Assembly: GCA_002331485.1 (NCBI GenBank)
Contig: DCYS01000031.1
Coordinates: 1-49,656, forward strand
Direction of reading: 5' to 3'
Length of the DNA: 49,656 nucleotides
DNA from: Flavobacteriales bacterium UBA2104
Lineage (GTDB): Bacteria > Bacteroidota > Bacteroidia > Flavobacteriales_D > Crocinitomicaceae
Shown: positions 1-9,224 of the stretch, one piece after another
Layout: each line of letters opens with the position of its first letter
Position numbering within the stretch: position 1 is the stretch's first letter
Notes under the pieces: generated by a model
Seen by the model: the letters and a program-made list of their open reading frames with translations, nothing else
Database searches by the model: none
What the model was told of the DNA's origin: nothing
Position numbers and translations under genes: made by a program

Positions 1-1500
1 ATGCCTTGGAAAGGATACAACTTTGAGGATGCGATCGTGATCTCTGAACGAGTTGTTCGCGATGACGTATTTACTTCTATCCACATTGACGAATACTCGC
101 TAGAGGTTCGTGACACTAAACGTGGTATGGAAGAATTGACTGCTGATATTCCAAACGTTAGTGAAGATGCAACTAAGGATCTTGACGAAAACGGATTGAT
201 CAGAATTGGAGCAGAAGTTAAAGAAGGTGACATCCTTATTGGTAAGATCACTCCGAAAGGAGAAACTGATCCTTCGCCAGAAGAGAAATTATTACGTGCG
301 ATCTTTGGAGATAAAGCAGGTGATGTGAAAGACGCTTCATTGAAAGCAAGTCCTTCTCTTAAAGGTGTTGTGATCAACAAAAAACTTTTCTCTAGAGCTG
401 TAAAAGATCGTAAGACAAAAGCTCAGGACAAACCGATCCTTGAACAGTTAGATACTGAATACGAAAAAGATCTAGCTGAATTGAAAGGTGTATTGATCCA
501 GAAGCTTCTTAAGATCCTTGACGGTCAAAAATCAGCGGGTGTTACGAATAACTTCCGTGAAGAGATCATCAAGAAAGGATCTAAGTTCTCTGAGAAGAGC
601 CTTGGAATTATAGATTACTCGATTGTGAATCCAAGCAAATGGACTACTGATGACAAAGTGAACTCAATGGTTCAGCGTGTAATTCACAATTTCAATATTA
701 AAGCGAATGATCTACTAGGAAACTACAAGCGTAAGAAGTTCCACATTTCTGTTGGTGATGAACTACCGTCAGGTATCGTGAAACTTGCTAAAGTTTATCT
801 AGCTAAGAAACGTAAGCTTAAAGTAGGTGATAAGATGGCAGGTCGTCATGGTAACAAAGGTATTGTTGCAAATATCGTACGCCAGGAGGATATGCCATTC
901 TTGGATGACGGAACACCAGTTGATATCGTGTTGAACCCACTAGGGGTACCTTCACGAATGAACCTTGGACAGATCTACGAAACTGTACTTGGTTGGGCTG
1001 GTGAGAAGTTAGGTAAGAAGTTTGCCACACCAATTTTTGATGGAGCTCATCCATCTGAGATCGATAAATACTGTGATGACGCAGGAATTCCACGATCAGG
1101 TAAAACATACTTGTACGATGGTGGAACAGGAGAGCGTTTTGATCAACCAGCAACAGTTGGTATAATCTACATGTTGAAACTATCTCACATGGTGGATGAC
1201 AAGATGCATGCTCGTTCGATCGGACCATACTCACTTATTACGCAACAACCACTTGGAGGTAAAGCTCAGTTTGGTGGTCAGCGATTTGGTGAGATGGAGG
1301 TATGGGCACTTGAGGCATTCGGTGCAGCGAACATCTTACAGGAGATCTTGACGGTTAAGTCGGATGATGTTAATGGTAGAGCGAAAGCTTACGAAGCAAT
1401 TGTAAAGGGTGATAACTTACCACAACCTGGTATCCCGGAATCATTCAATGTATTGCTTCACGAGCTAAGAGGTCTTGGACTGAACATCTCAATGGATTAA
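1..1500 (+). CDS. rpoB: DNA-directed RNA polymerase subunit beta (C-terminal part, cut by window edge)
   Basis: This is the C-terminal 499 residues of the RNA polymerase beta subunit. The reading frame is open at the first base, and the methionine there is internal to the protein, so the true start lies upstream of the window. Visible hallmarks are MPWKGYNFEDAIVISERVV at the left edge, the catalytic-centre segment KVGDKMAGRHGNKG (about residues 274-287 of the fragment), GAHPSEI, and the nearly invariant C-terminal block with YLYDGGTGERFDQP, HARSIGPYSLITQQPLGG and FGEMEVWALEAFGA. The stop codon is intact. rpoC follows after 35 bases, the usual rpoBC operon arrangement. Identification is certain. 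Confidence 0.99.
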   Translation: MPWKGYNFEDAIVISERVVRDDVFTSIHIDEYSLEVRDTKRGMEELTADIPNVSEDATKDLDENGLIRIGAEVKEGDILIGKITPKGETDPSPEEKLLRAIFGDKAGDVKDASLKASPSLKGVVINKKLFSRAVKDRKTKAQDKPILEQLDTEYEKDLAELKGVLIQKLLKILDGQKSAGVTNNFREEIIKKGSKFSEKSLGIIDYSIVNPSKWTTDDKVNSMVQRVIHNFNIKANDLLGNYKRKKFHISVGDELPSGIVKLAKVYLAKKRKLKVGDKMAGRHGNKGIVANIVRQEDMPFLDDGTPVDIVLNPLGVPSRMNLGQIYETVLGWAGEKLGKKFATPIFDGAHPSEIDKYCDDAGIPRSGKTYLYDGGTGERFDQPATVGIIYMLKLSHMVDDKMHARSIGPYSLITQQPLGGKAQFGGQRFGEMEVWALEAFGAANILQEILTVKSDDVNGRAKAYEAIVKGDNLPQPGIPESFNVLLHELRGLGLNISMD

Positions 1501-1535
1501 TGGTCAACGTTTAATTAGAAAAACACTTGTTTAAA

Positions 1536-4500
1536 ATGGCTTATAGAAAAGATACAAAAGATACAGTTAACAACTTCTCGAAGATCACGATTTCATTGGC
1601 ATCGCCAGAACAGATCCTTGAGCAGTCAAGTGGAGAAGTGTTAAAGCCAGAGACGATCAACTATAGAACGTATAAACCAGAAAGAGATGGTTTGTTCTGT
1701 GAGCGAATCTTTGGTCCTGTAAAAGATTACGAATGTCACTGTGGTAAATACAAGCGTATCCGATATAAAGGAATTGTTTGTGACCGTTGTGGTGTTGAGG
1801 TAACTGAAAAGAAGGTACGTCGTGAGCGTATGGGGCACATCCAATTGGTTGTTCCTGTAGCACACATTTGGTACTTCAGATCTTTACCGAATAAAATTGG
1901 TTATTTGCTAGGTCTTCCAACGAAGAAGCTAGATCAGATCATTTATTACGAGAGATACGTAGTAATTCAAGCTGGTGAAGCTAAAGCAGCTGATGGGGAA
2001 GAGCTTGAAAAAATGCAATTCCTTACTGAAGAAGAGTATCTTGATATTTTAGATGAACTTCCTCAGGAAAATCAGTATTTGGAGGATTCAGATCCTAATA
2101 AATTCATCGCTAAGATGGGTGCAGAAGCAGTTTATGACTTGCTTCAACGTTTGGATCTACACCAGTTGTCTTATGACCTAAGACATAAAGCAAATACAGA
2201 GACTTCAATGCAGCGTAAGAACGAAGCGTTGAAACGTCTTCAAGTTGTAGAAGCAATGCGTGATTCTCAAGATCGTATTGAGAACCGACCAGAATGGATG
2301 ATCATTAAGGTAGTTCCAGTAACTCCTCCAGAATTACGTCCATTGGTGCCATTAGATGGTGGTCGTTTTGCAACATCAGATTTGAACGATCTATACCGAA
2401 GAGTGATCATCAGAAACAATCGTTTGAAGCGATTGATCGAGATCAAAGCTCCAGAGGTGATCTTGAGAAACGAGAAGCGTATGCTTCAAGAATCTGTTGA
2501 TTCATTATTCGATAACTCGAGAAAATCAAGTGCTGTTAAAACGGAATCAAACAGACCATTAAAATCTCTTTCAGATTCATTGAAAGGTAAGCAAGGTCGT
2601 TTCCGTCAGAACTTACTTGGTAAGCGTGTTGATTATTCTGCACGTTCGGTTATCGTTGTTGGACCAGATCTTAAACTACACGAATGTGGTTTACCAAAAG
2701 ATATGGCGGCTGAGCTTTACAAGCCGTTCGTGATAAGAAAATTGATCGAAAGAGGTATTGTAAAGACAGTTAAATCAGCGAAGAAGATCGTTGACAAAAA
2801 AGAACCAGTTGTTTGGGATATCCTGGAAAACGTGATTAAATCACATCCTGTATTACTTAACCGTGCACCAACTCTGCACAGATTGGGTATTCAGGCATTC
2901 CAGCCTAAACTTATTGAAGGAAAAGCGATTCGTCTTCACCCATTAGTATGTACGGCATTTAACGCCGATTTCGATGGTGACCAGATGGCCGTTCACCTTC
3001 CATTAGGAAATGCAGCAATTCTAGAAGCACAACTATTGATGTTGTCTTCCCACAATATTTTGAACCCTGCGAACGGTGCACCGATTGCAGTACCTTCTCA
3101 GGATATGGTCTTGGGTCTATACTACATGACAAAAGGTAGAAAGACGGATAAAGATCGTACAATGAGAGGTGAAGGAATGACATTCTACTCACCAGAAGAG
3201 GTTCGAATAGCATTAAATGAGAAAACTGTTGATCTTCACGCTCACATTAAAGTGCGTACTCACGACCTTAACGATGAGGGTGAACCAGAGATCAAAATGT
3301 TGGAAACAACTGTTGGTCGTGTACTTTTCAATGAAATGGTACCGAATGAAGTTGGATTCATTAATGATGTATTGACGAAGAAAGCACTTAGAGACCTTAT
3401 TGGTAAGGTTCTTAAAGTTGCAGGAACGTCTCGTACAGCTCAGTTCCTTGATGATATTAAAGCGGTTGGTTACGATATGGCCTTTAGAGGTGGATTATCA
3501 TTCAACCTTGATGATATTATCATTCCAAAACAGAAAGAAGAATTGGTTGATAAAGCGCAGGAAAGCGTTGTTGAAGTAATGGACAACTATAACATGGGTC
3601 TGATTACAAACAACGAGCGTTACAACCAGATCATTGATATTTGGACACGTACAAACTCTCGATTGACTCACACTTTGATGGAGCAATTGAAGAATGATAA
3701 GCAAGGATTTAACTCGATCTACATGATGTTCGATTCTGGAGCACGTGGTTCGAAAGAGCAGATCCGTCAGCTTTCAGGAATGCGTGGATTGATGGCTAAA
3801 CCGCAGAAATCTGGTGCTTCGTCTCAAGAAATTATTGAAAACCCAATTCTTTCGAACTTTAAGGAAGGACTTTCAATTCTTGAGTACTTTATTTCTACTC
3901 ACGGTGCGCGTAAAGGTCTTGCCGATACCGCATTGAAAACAGCCGATGCAGGTTACTTGACGCGTCGTTTGGTAGATGTTGCACAGGATGTAGTTGTGAA
4001 TTCTCACGATTGTGGAACTTTGCGTGGTATTATCGCAACTCCATTGAAGAAGAATGATGAGATCGTTGAGCCATTGTACGACAGAATTGTTGGTAGAACT
4101 ACTGTTCATGATGTATATGATGACGACGATAACCTGATCATTGAGTCTGGTGAGATGATCGATGAAAATCTTGCAAGAAAGATCGAAGATGCAGGTATCG
4201 AAGAAGTAGAAATTCGCTCAGTATTGACATGTGAATTGAGAAGAGGAGTTTGTGGTAAGTGTTACGGTCGTAACCTTGCAACGAACAGAGAAGCTCAGCT
4301 TGGAGATTCGATCGGTGTTGTTGCAGCACAGTCGATTGGTGAGCCAGGTACACAGTTAACACTTCGTACATTCCACGTTGGTGGTACAGCATCGAACATT
4401 GCCGATGAAAGTGACTTGAAAGCTAAGGCGTCAGGTAAACTTGAGATCGACGAGTTGAGAACGATCACTAAAACGGAGAAAGATGGAACGAAGAAGGAAA

Positions 4501-5822
4501 TCGTTGTAGGACGTTCTGCTGAATTGAAGATCATTGATAAGAAGACTGGATTAGCAGCGATGACAGGAAATATTCCTTACGGTGCTGAAATGATGGTTGA
4601 AAACGGTAAAGACATCAAGAAAGGTGATGTGATTTGTACATGGGATCCATATAATGCCGTTATCGTTTCTGAGTACAGTGGTACTTTAGAATTCGAAAAT
4701 GTTATCGAAGGTATTACTTACCGTGAAGAAGTCGATGAGCAAACAGGATTTACTGAAAAAGTAATTACTGAAACAAGAGATAAGAAGAAGAACCCAACGA
4801 TCCTTATTAAGGATAAGAAAGGTGAAATTTTAAAATCATACCCAATACCAGTTAACGCTCACGTTTCTGTGAAAGAAGGAGATAAGATCGAACAAGGTCA
4901 GAGCCTTGTTAAGATTCCTCGAGTTGGTGGTAAGGGTGGTGATATTACCGGAGGTCTTCCACGTATTACTGAGCTTTTCGAAGCACGTAACCCATCGAAT
5001 CCAGCAGTTGTTTCTGAGATTGACGGTATCGCGAGCTACGGAAAGATCAAACGTGGTAACCGTGAGGTGATCATCGAAGCGAAGACAGGTGAGAAGAAGA
5101 AATATCTTGTTCCACTTTCTAAGCACATCCTTGTTCAGGAAAATGATTTTGTTCGTGCAGGACAATCACTTTCTGATGGAGCGATCACTCCTAAGGACAT
5201 CTTGAACATTCAAGGTCCAACGGCAGTACAAGAGTACTTAGTAAATGAAGTACAGGAAGTATACCGTCTTCAGGGTGTGAAGATCAACGATAAACACTTT
5301 GAGGTAATCGTACGTCAAATGATGTTGAAAGTTGAGATCGTTGATGCTGGAGATACTAAATTCTTGGAGAATCAAGCTGTTCACAAAGCAGACTTCATGG
5401 AAGAGAATGATCGTATCTACGGACAAAAGGTTGTTGTTGATCCAGGAGATTCGCAAACGCTTAAAGCTGGTCAGATCGTTAACGCAAGAAGATTGCGTGA
5501 TGAAAACTCTCAGTTGAAACGTGAGGATCAAAAGACTGTTGAATCGAGAGATGCAGTTCCTGCGACTTCAAAACCAATGTTGCAAGGTATCACGCGTTCA
5601 TCGCTACAAACACAGTCGTTCATTTCTGCGGCTTCTTTCCAGGAGACAACGAAAGTATTGAACGAAGCAGCGATCTCTGGAAAAGAGGATCACTTACTCG
5701 GATTAAAAGAGAACGTGATCGTTGGTCACCAGATTCCTGCAGGTACAGGTTCTCGTGCATTCAAAGACATGATCGTAGGATCAAAAGAAGTGTACGAAGA
5801 GATGACAGCGAACAAAGAATAA
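1536..5822 (+). CDS. rpoC: DNA-directed RNA polymerase subunit beta'
   Basis: Full-length beta' subunit of about 1428 residues. The N-terminal zinc site has the CHC...CDRC pattern near residues 66-86. The catalytic Mg-binding loop NADFDGDQ lies near residues 476-483. The second zinc site is made of a DCG cysteine near residue 826 plus CELRRGVCGKC near 900-910, followed by QSIGEPGTQLTLRTFHVGG of the trigger-loop region. The C-terminal GLKENVIVGHQIPAGTG box is present. A TTG nine bases upstream is in frame, but the ATG at 1536 gives the usual MAYRKD-type start and sits in an A/T-rich leader without Shine-Dalgarno, typical of Bacteroidota. It is co-transcribed with rpoB and ends at a strong terminator. 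Confidence 0.98.
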   Translation: MAYRKDTKDTVNNFSKITISLASPEQILEQSSGEVLKPETINYRTYKPERDGLFCERIFGPVKDYECHCGKYKRIRYKGIVCDRCGVEVTEKKVRRERMGHIQLVVPVAHIWYFRSLPNKIGYLLGLPTKKLDQIIYYERYVVIQAGEAKAADGEELEKMQFLTEEEYLDILDELPQENQYLEDSDPNKFIAKMGAEAVYDLLQRLDLHQLSYDLRHKANTETSMQRKNEALKRLQVVEAMRDSQDRIENRPEWMIIKVVPVTPPELRPLVPLDGGRFATSDLNDLYRRVIIRNNRLKRLIEIKAPEVILRNEKRMLQESVDSLFDNSRKSSAVKTESNRPLKSLSDSLKGKQGRFRQNLLGKRVDYSARSVIVVGPDLKLHECGLPKDMAAELYKPFVIRKLIERGIVKTVKSAKKIVDKKEPVVWDILENVIKSHPVLLNRAPTLHRLGIQAFQPKLIEGKAIRLHPLVCTAFNADFDGDQMAVHLPLGNAAILEAQLLMLSSHNILNPANGAPIAVPSQDMVLGLYYMTKGRKTDKDRTMRGEGMTFYSPEEVRIALNEKTVDLHAHIKVRTHDLNDEGEPEIKMLETTVGRVLFNEMVPNEVGFINDVLTKKALRDLIGKVLKVAGTSRTAQFLDDIKAVGYDMAFRGGLSFNLDDIIIPKQKEELVDKAQESVVEVMDNYNMGLITNNERYNQIIDIWTRTNSRLTHTLMEQLKNDKQGFNSIYMMFDSGARGSKEQIRQLSGMRGLMAKPQKSGASSQEIIENPILSNFKEGLSILEYFISTHGARKGLADTALKTADAGYLTRRLVDVAQDVVVNSHDCGTLRGIIATPLKKNDEIVEPLYDRIVGRTTVHDVYDDDDNLIIESGEMIDENLARKIEDAGIEEVEIRSVLTCELRRGVCGKCYGRNLATNREAQLGDSIGVVAAQSIGEPGTQLTLRTFHVGGTASNIADESDLKAKASGKLEIDELRTITKTEKDGTKKEIVVGRSAELKIIDKKTGLAAMTGNIPYGAEMMVENGKDIKKGDVICTWDPYNAVIVSEYSGTLEFENVIEGITYREEVDEQTGFTEKVITETRDKKKNPTILIKDKKGEILKSYPIPVNAHVSVKEGDKIEQGQSLVKIPRVGGKGGDITGGLPRITELFEARNPSNPAVVSEIDGIASYGKIKRGNREVIIEAKTGEKKKYLVPLSKHILVQENDFVRAGQSLSDGAITPKDILNIQGPTAVQEYLVNEVQEVYRLQGVKINDKHFEVIVRQMMLKVEIVDAGDTKFLENQAVHKADFMEENDRIYGQKVVVDPGDSQTLKAGQIVNARRLRDENSQLKREDQKTVESRDAVPATSKPMLQGITRSSLQTQSFISAASFQETTKVLNEAAISGKEDHLLGLKENVIVGHQIPAGTGSRAFKDMIVGSKEVYEEMTANKE

Positions 5823-5847
5823 GAAATGTAATTCTTTTAAAAATATA

Positions 5848-5879
5848 GGCTATCAACATTGGGTTGGTAGCCTTTTTTG
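5848..5879 (+). terminator. Intrinsic terminator after rpoC
   Basis: GGCTATCAAC pairs with GTTGGTAGCC (one G-U pair) across a short loop and is followed directly by TTTTTT. It lies 25 bases past the rpoC stop and ends the rpoBC transcript. Confidence 0.9.
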
Positions 5880-5893
5880 TTAATTTTAGTGAT

Positions 5894-6211
5894 ATGGAAA
5901 ACGACAATCAGAATAAAGAAAACAAACTAAATATTGAGCTCCCTGAAGATGTAGCAGATGGGATCTATTCTAACCTGGCTATCATTACACATTCACAATC
6001 TGAATTTGTGTGTGATTTTGTGCAAATGATGCCAGGAATGCCAAAAGCTAAAGTTCGTTCAAGAGTCGTTATGACACCTGAAAATGCTAAGCGTTTATTG
6101 AATGCATTACAGGATAATATCAATAAGTTTGAGGCGAACAGAGGAAAGATAAATGACGACGGTCAGAATCTTCCTCCAATGAATTTTGGTACGCCACAAA
6201 CTGAAGCTTAA
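5894..6211 (+). CDS. DUF3467 family protein
   Basis: A 105-residue soluble protein with the DUF3467 pattern: a beta-rich core with the segment AIITHSQSEFVCDFVQMMPGM, then RSRVVMTPENAKRLLNALQDNI and a proline-rich, poorly ordered tail. The function of the family is unknown. A gene of this family directly downstream of rpoC is a recurrent arrangement in Bacteroidota. The start at 5894 (MENDNQ) is preferred over an in-frame TTG at 5864, because that codon lies inside the rpoC terminator stem. No promoter match was obvious between the terminator and the start, so expression may rely on read-through. Confidence 0.9.
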   Translation: MENDNQNKENKLNIELPEDVADGIYSNLAIITHSQSEFVCDFVQMMPGMPKAKVRSRVVMTPENAKRLLNALQDNINKFEANRGKINDDGQNLPPMNFGTPQTEA

Positions 6212-6244
6212 AAGAGAAATTTCGAATTTAAATAATGACTAATC

Positions 6245-7648
6245 ATGAGTAAATATGATGTTACGATAATTGGTTCTGGACCTGGTGGATATGTTTCTGC
6301 TATTCGTTGTGCGCAACTTGGTCTCAAAACGGCAATTATCGAAAAGTATGATACACTTGGAGGAACTTGTCTAAACGTTGGATGTATTCCATCTAAAGCG
6401 TTGCTTGACTCTTCTGAACATTATCACAATGCAGAAAGTGCGTTTGAAGAGCACGGTATTGGATTGAAAGATCTTAAAGTGGACTTCAAACAAATGATCG
6501 AAAGAAAGAACAAAGTTGTTGATCAGACATGTCAGGGAGTTAAATTCCTAATGGACAAGAATAAGATCGATGTGCACCACGGTGTAGGTTCTTTTGTTGA
6601 TAAGAACACAGTGAAGATCACAGATAAAGATGGTAAGGAAACTGAGATCAAGTCTGATAAGATCATTATCGCAACTGGATCTAAGCCAAACTACTTTCCC
6701 GGAATGGAACCAGATAAGAAGCGTATCATCACTTCAACAGAGGCACTTGAATTGAAAGAAGTTCCTAAGAAGATGATCGTGATCGGAGGAGGTGTTATCG
6801 GACTTGAATTAGGTTCAGTTTACGCTCGTTTGGGGGCGCAAGTTGAAGTAGTTGAATTTGCTAAATCTATCATCCCAACAATGGATGTTACCATGGGTAA
6901 AGAACTTACAAAAGTGCTTAAGAAGCTAAAGATGAAGTTCAACATGGAACATAAAGTTCAGAACGTTGAGAATACGGGTAAAGGAGTTAAAGTAACTGCT
7001 CTTAATAAGAAAGATGAAGAGGTTACTTTCGAAGCAGATTACTGTTTAGTATCTGTTGGACGTAAAGCGTATACTGAAGGTCTTGGACTTGAAAATGTAG
7101 GACTAAAAACGAATGATAGAGGTCAGGTAGAAGTGAATGAGAATCTTCAGACGTCAGTAGATAATATCTATGCGATCGGTGATGTTGTTCGCGGAGCAAT
7201 GCTGGCACACAAAGCTGAGGAGGAGGGAACGTTCGTGGCTGAAAAGATCGCTGGTCAGATCCCACACATCAATTACAACTTGATCCCAGGTGTAGTTTAC
7301 ACATGGCCGGAAGTTGCTGCAGTTGGTAAAACAGAGCAAGAGTTGAAAGAAGAAGGTGTGGAATTTAAATCTGGTTCTTTCCCAATGAAGGCATTAGGAA
7401 GAGCTCGAGCATCTATGGACATTCAGGGTCTTGTGAAAATTCTTGCCGATAAAGAAACAGATGAGATCCTTGGTATGCACATCATCGGTGCACGTGCAGC
7501 AGACCTTATTATGGAAGGAGTTGTAGCTATGGAATATAGAGCTTCTGCAGAAGATCTAGTTCGTATGTCTCACCCTCACCCGACTTATTCAGAAGCGGTA
7601 CGAGAAGCTGCAATGGCTGCAACTGAGGATAGACCGATCCATATTTAG
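6245..7648 (+). CDS. lpdA: Dihydrolipoyl dehydrogenase (E3)
   Basis: This flavoprotein reoxidises the dihydrolipoyl groups of 2-oxoacid dehydrogenase or glycine-cleavage complexes, passing electrons through FAD to NAD. At 467 residues it has the usual family length. The FAD-binding Rossmann motif is IIGSGPGGYVSA (residues 8-19). The redox disulfide lies in GGTCLNVGCIPSKALL (Cys42 and Cys47). The NAD-binding motif is VIGGGVIGLELGSVYARLG. The C-terminal catalytic pair is in HPHPTYSEAVREA (His445, Glu450). No E1 or E2 genes are nearby, so it is probably a shared E3. It has its own terminator downstream. Confidence 0.96.
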   Translation: MSKYDVTIIGSGPGGYVSAIRCAQLGLKTAIIEKYDTLGGTCLNVGCIPSKALLDSSEHYHNAESAFEEHGIGLKDLKVDFKQMIERKNKVVDQTCQGVKFLMDKNKIDVHHGVGSFVDKNTVKITDKDGKETEIKSDKIIIATGSKPNYFPGMEPDKKRIITSTEALELKEVPKKMIVIGGGVIGLELGSVYARLGAQVEVVEFAKSIIPTMDVTMGKELTKVLKKLKMKFNMEHKVQNVENTGKGVKVTALNKKDEEVTFEADYCLVSVGRKAYTEGLGLENVGLKTNDRGQVEVNENLQTSVDNIYAIGDVVRGAMLAHKAEEEGTFVAEKIAGQIPHINYNLIPGVVYTWPEVAAVGKTEQELKEEGVEFKSGSFPMKALGRARASMDIQGLVKILADKETDEILGMHIIGARAADLIMEGVVAMEYRASAEDLVRMSHPHPTYSEAVREAAMAATEDRPIHI

Positions 7649-7675
7649 AATAAATTAAATACGATATATAATTTA

Positions 7676-7703
7676 CCCCGATGTTTTACCATCGGGGTTT
7701 TTT
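7676..7703 (+). terminator. Intrinsic terminator after lpdA
   Basis: CCCCGATG and CATCGGGG form a perfect 8-bp stem around a TTTTAC loop, followed by TTTTTT. It isolates lpdA from the photolyase genes downstream. Confidence 0.93.
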
Positions 7704-7781
7704 CGTACCAAAAATTACAAAACAGACCAAATTCGTTCTTTTTCAAGCACAAATGAATCCACAATCTGTTTCTACTATGAA

Positions 7782-9224
7782 ATGAATGTTGTTTGGTTTA
7801 AACGTGATTTAAGATGGCAAGATCATCAACCATTACTCGAGGCGATCAAGTCTGGAGAACCGACTTTCTGTTTTTTTGCCATCGAGCCTGCGCTCATTAA
7901 TTCGGAACATTATAGCAATAGACATTGGAAGTTTATGCTGGAATGCGTAGAAGAAGTTCAAAAGGTTTTCTCGAAAAATAATTGCAGCTTTTCACTGTTG
8001 GAAGGCAATGTAATAGATATACTAAGCTCCATCAAAAAGCAACAAGGAAAATTCCGATTACTCTCTCACATGGAAACAGGAATAGATGTTACGTTTCAGC
8101 GTGATCTGGAGGTGAAAAAATGGTGTAGAGAAAACGAAATTACCTGGGATGAGTATCAACAACAAGCAGTTCAGCGTGGTCGAAAGAATCGAAAGGACTG
8201 GACAACGCAGTGGGATGATTTCATGTATGCTCCAATTGCAAAAGTTGATCTGTCTAAATTGAATACGGTAACTCTGGATGAATCTTTGATCGAGAAGTTT
8301 AGACCAAAAATAGAGATTAAAAAAGAGCATACAGATATGCAGGTCGGAGGAAGATCATTGGGAATGAGATACCTCGACTCATTTCTTGATCATCGCAATC
8401 AAAAATACGGCAGACACATTTCGAAACCAGCTGAAAGTCGTACTTCATGCAGTCGACTTTCACCTTATTTGGCGTGGGGAGCTCTATCCATTCGCGAGGT
8501 CGTTCAGGCTACAGTAGTTCGAATGAAAGAGATGAAATACAAGCGTAATCTGGCAAATTTCAAATCGCGCTTGCATTGGCACTGCCACTTCATCCAAAAG
8601 CTGGAAGGTGAACCTGAAATGGAATTTAAAAATCAGAATCCAGCATTTGACAAGATCCGAAACGAACTCAATGTAGAGTACTTGAAAAGATGGGAGCATG
8701 GGATAACAGGAATTCCGCTCGTTGATGCGTGCATGCGTTGTTTGAATGCAACTGGATACATAAATTTCCGGATGCGAGCAATGTTAGTTTCGTTCTGGAC
8801 ACATCATTTGTTGCAGCCATGGCAATCTGCAGCAGATCATCTGTCTAAGCAATTTCTTGATTTTGAGCCGGGAATTCATTTTGCTCAGATCCAAATGCAG
8901 GCCGGAACTGTTGGTTATCACACATTGAGAACTTATAATCCAACTAAACAGGCTCAAGAACATGATCCAGAAGCTAAGTTTATAAAGAAGTGGGTCCCTG
9001 AATTGAATAATCTTCCTCCTCAAAATGCAATTACTCCATGGACGCTGACACAAATGGAATCCATGATGTACGATTTTGAACTCGGCAAAGACTATCCTCA
9101 ACCAATTTGTAATGTAGAGGAAGCAGGACGAATAGCGAGAGATACTCTACACGAGATCAAGAATTCATCCACGGCAAGACATTTTGCCAAGAAAATCAGT
9201 GATGTACATGTCAACAAAAAGTAA
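7782..9224 (+). CDS. Divergent photolyase/cryptochrome-superfamily flavoprotein
   Basis: A 480-residue member of the photolyase/cryptochrome superfamily. The N-terminal alpha/beta antenna domain starts MNVVWFKRDLRWQDHQPL. The C-terminal helical FAD domain has TSCSRLSPYLAWGALS (about 221-236), KRWEHGITGIPLVDACMRCL (302-321) and TYNPTKQ (384-390). Against class I CPD photolyase (E. coli PhrB numbering), the outer tryptophans W306 and W359 are kept (W304, W347). The proximal W382 region reads FAQIQMQAG with no Trp, the FAD-facing Asn378 is missing, Glu274 aligns with Arg263 and Asn341 with Phe329. It may therefore not be a standard CPD photolyase. It is the first gene of a three-gene superfamily cluster, and its end overlaps the next gene by 17 bases. 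Confidence 0.85.
   Translation: MNVVWFKRDLRWQDHQPLLEAIKSGEPTFCFFAIEPALINSEHYSNRHWKFMLECVEEVQKVFSKNNCSFSLLEGNVIDILSSIKKQQGKFRLLSHMETGIDVTFQRDLEVKKWCRENEITWDEYQQQAVQRGRKNRKDWTTQWDDFMYAPIAKVDLSKLNTVTLDESLIEKFRPKIEIKKEHTDMQVGGRSLGMRYLDSFLDHRNQKYGRHISKPAESRTSCSRLSPYLAWGALSIREVVQATVVRMKEMKYKRNLANFKSRLHWHCHFIQKLEGEPEMEFKNQNPAFDKIRNELNVEYLKRWEHGITGIPLVDACMRCLNATGYINFRMRAMLVSFWTHHLLQPWQSAADHLSKQFLDFEPGIHFAQIQMQAGTVGYHTLRTYNPTKQAQEHDPEAKFIKKWVPELNNLPPQNAITPWTLTQMESMMYDFELGKDYPQPICNVEEAGRIARDTLHEIKNSSTARHFAKKISDVHVNKK

Noticed and set aside
5864..5893. Longer start (TTG at 5864) for the DUF3467 gene.
   Set aside because: The codon lies inside the rpoC terminator hairpin; the added residues (MVAFFVNFSD) are the translated terminator.
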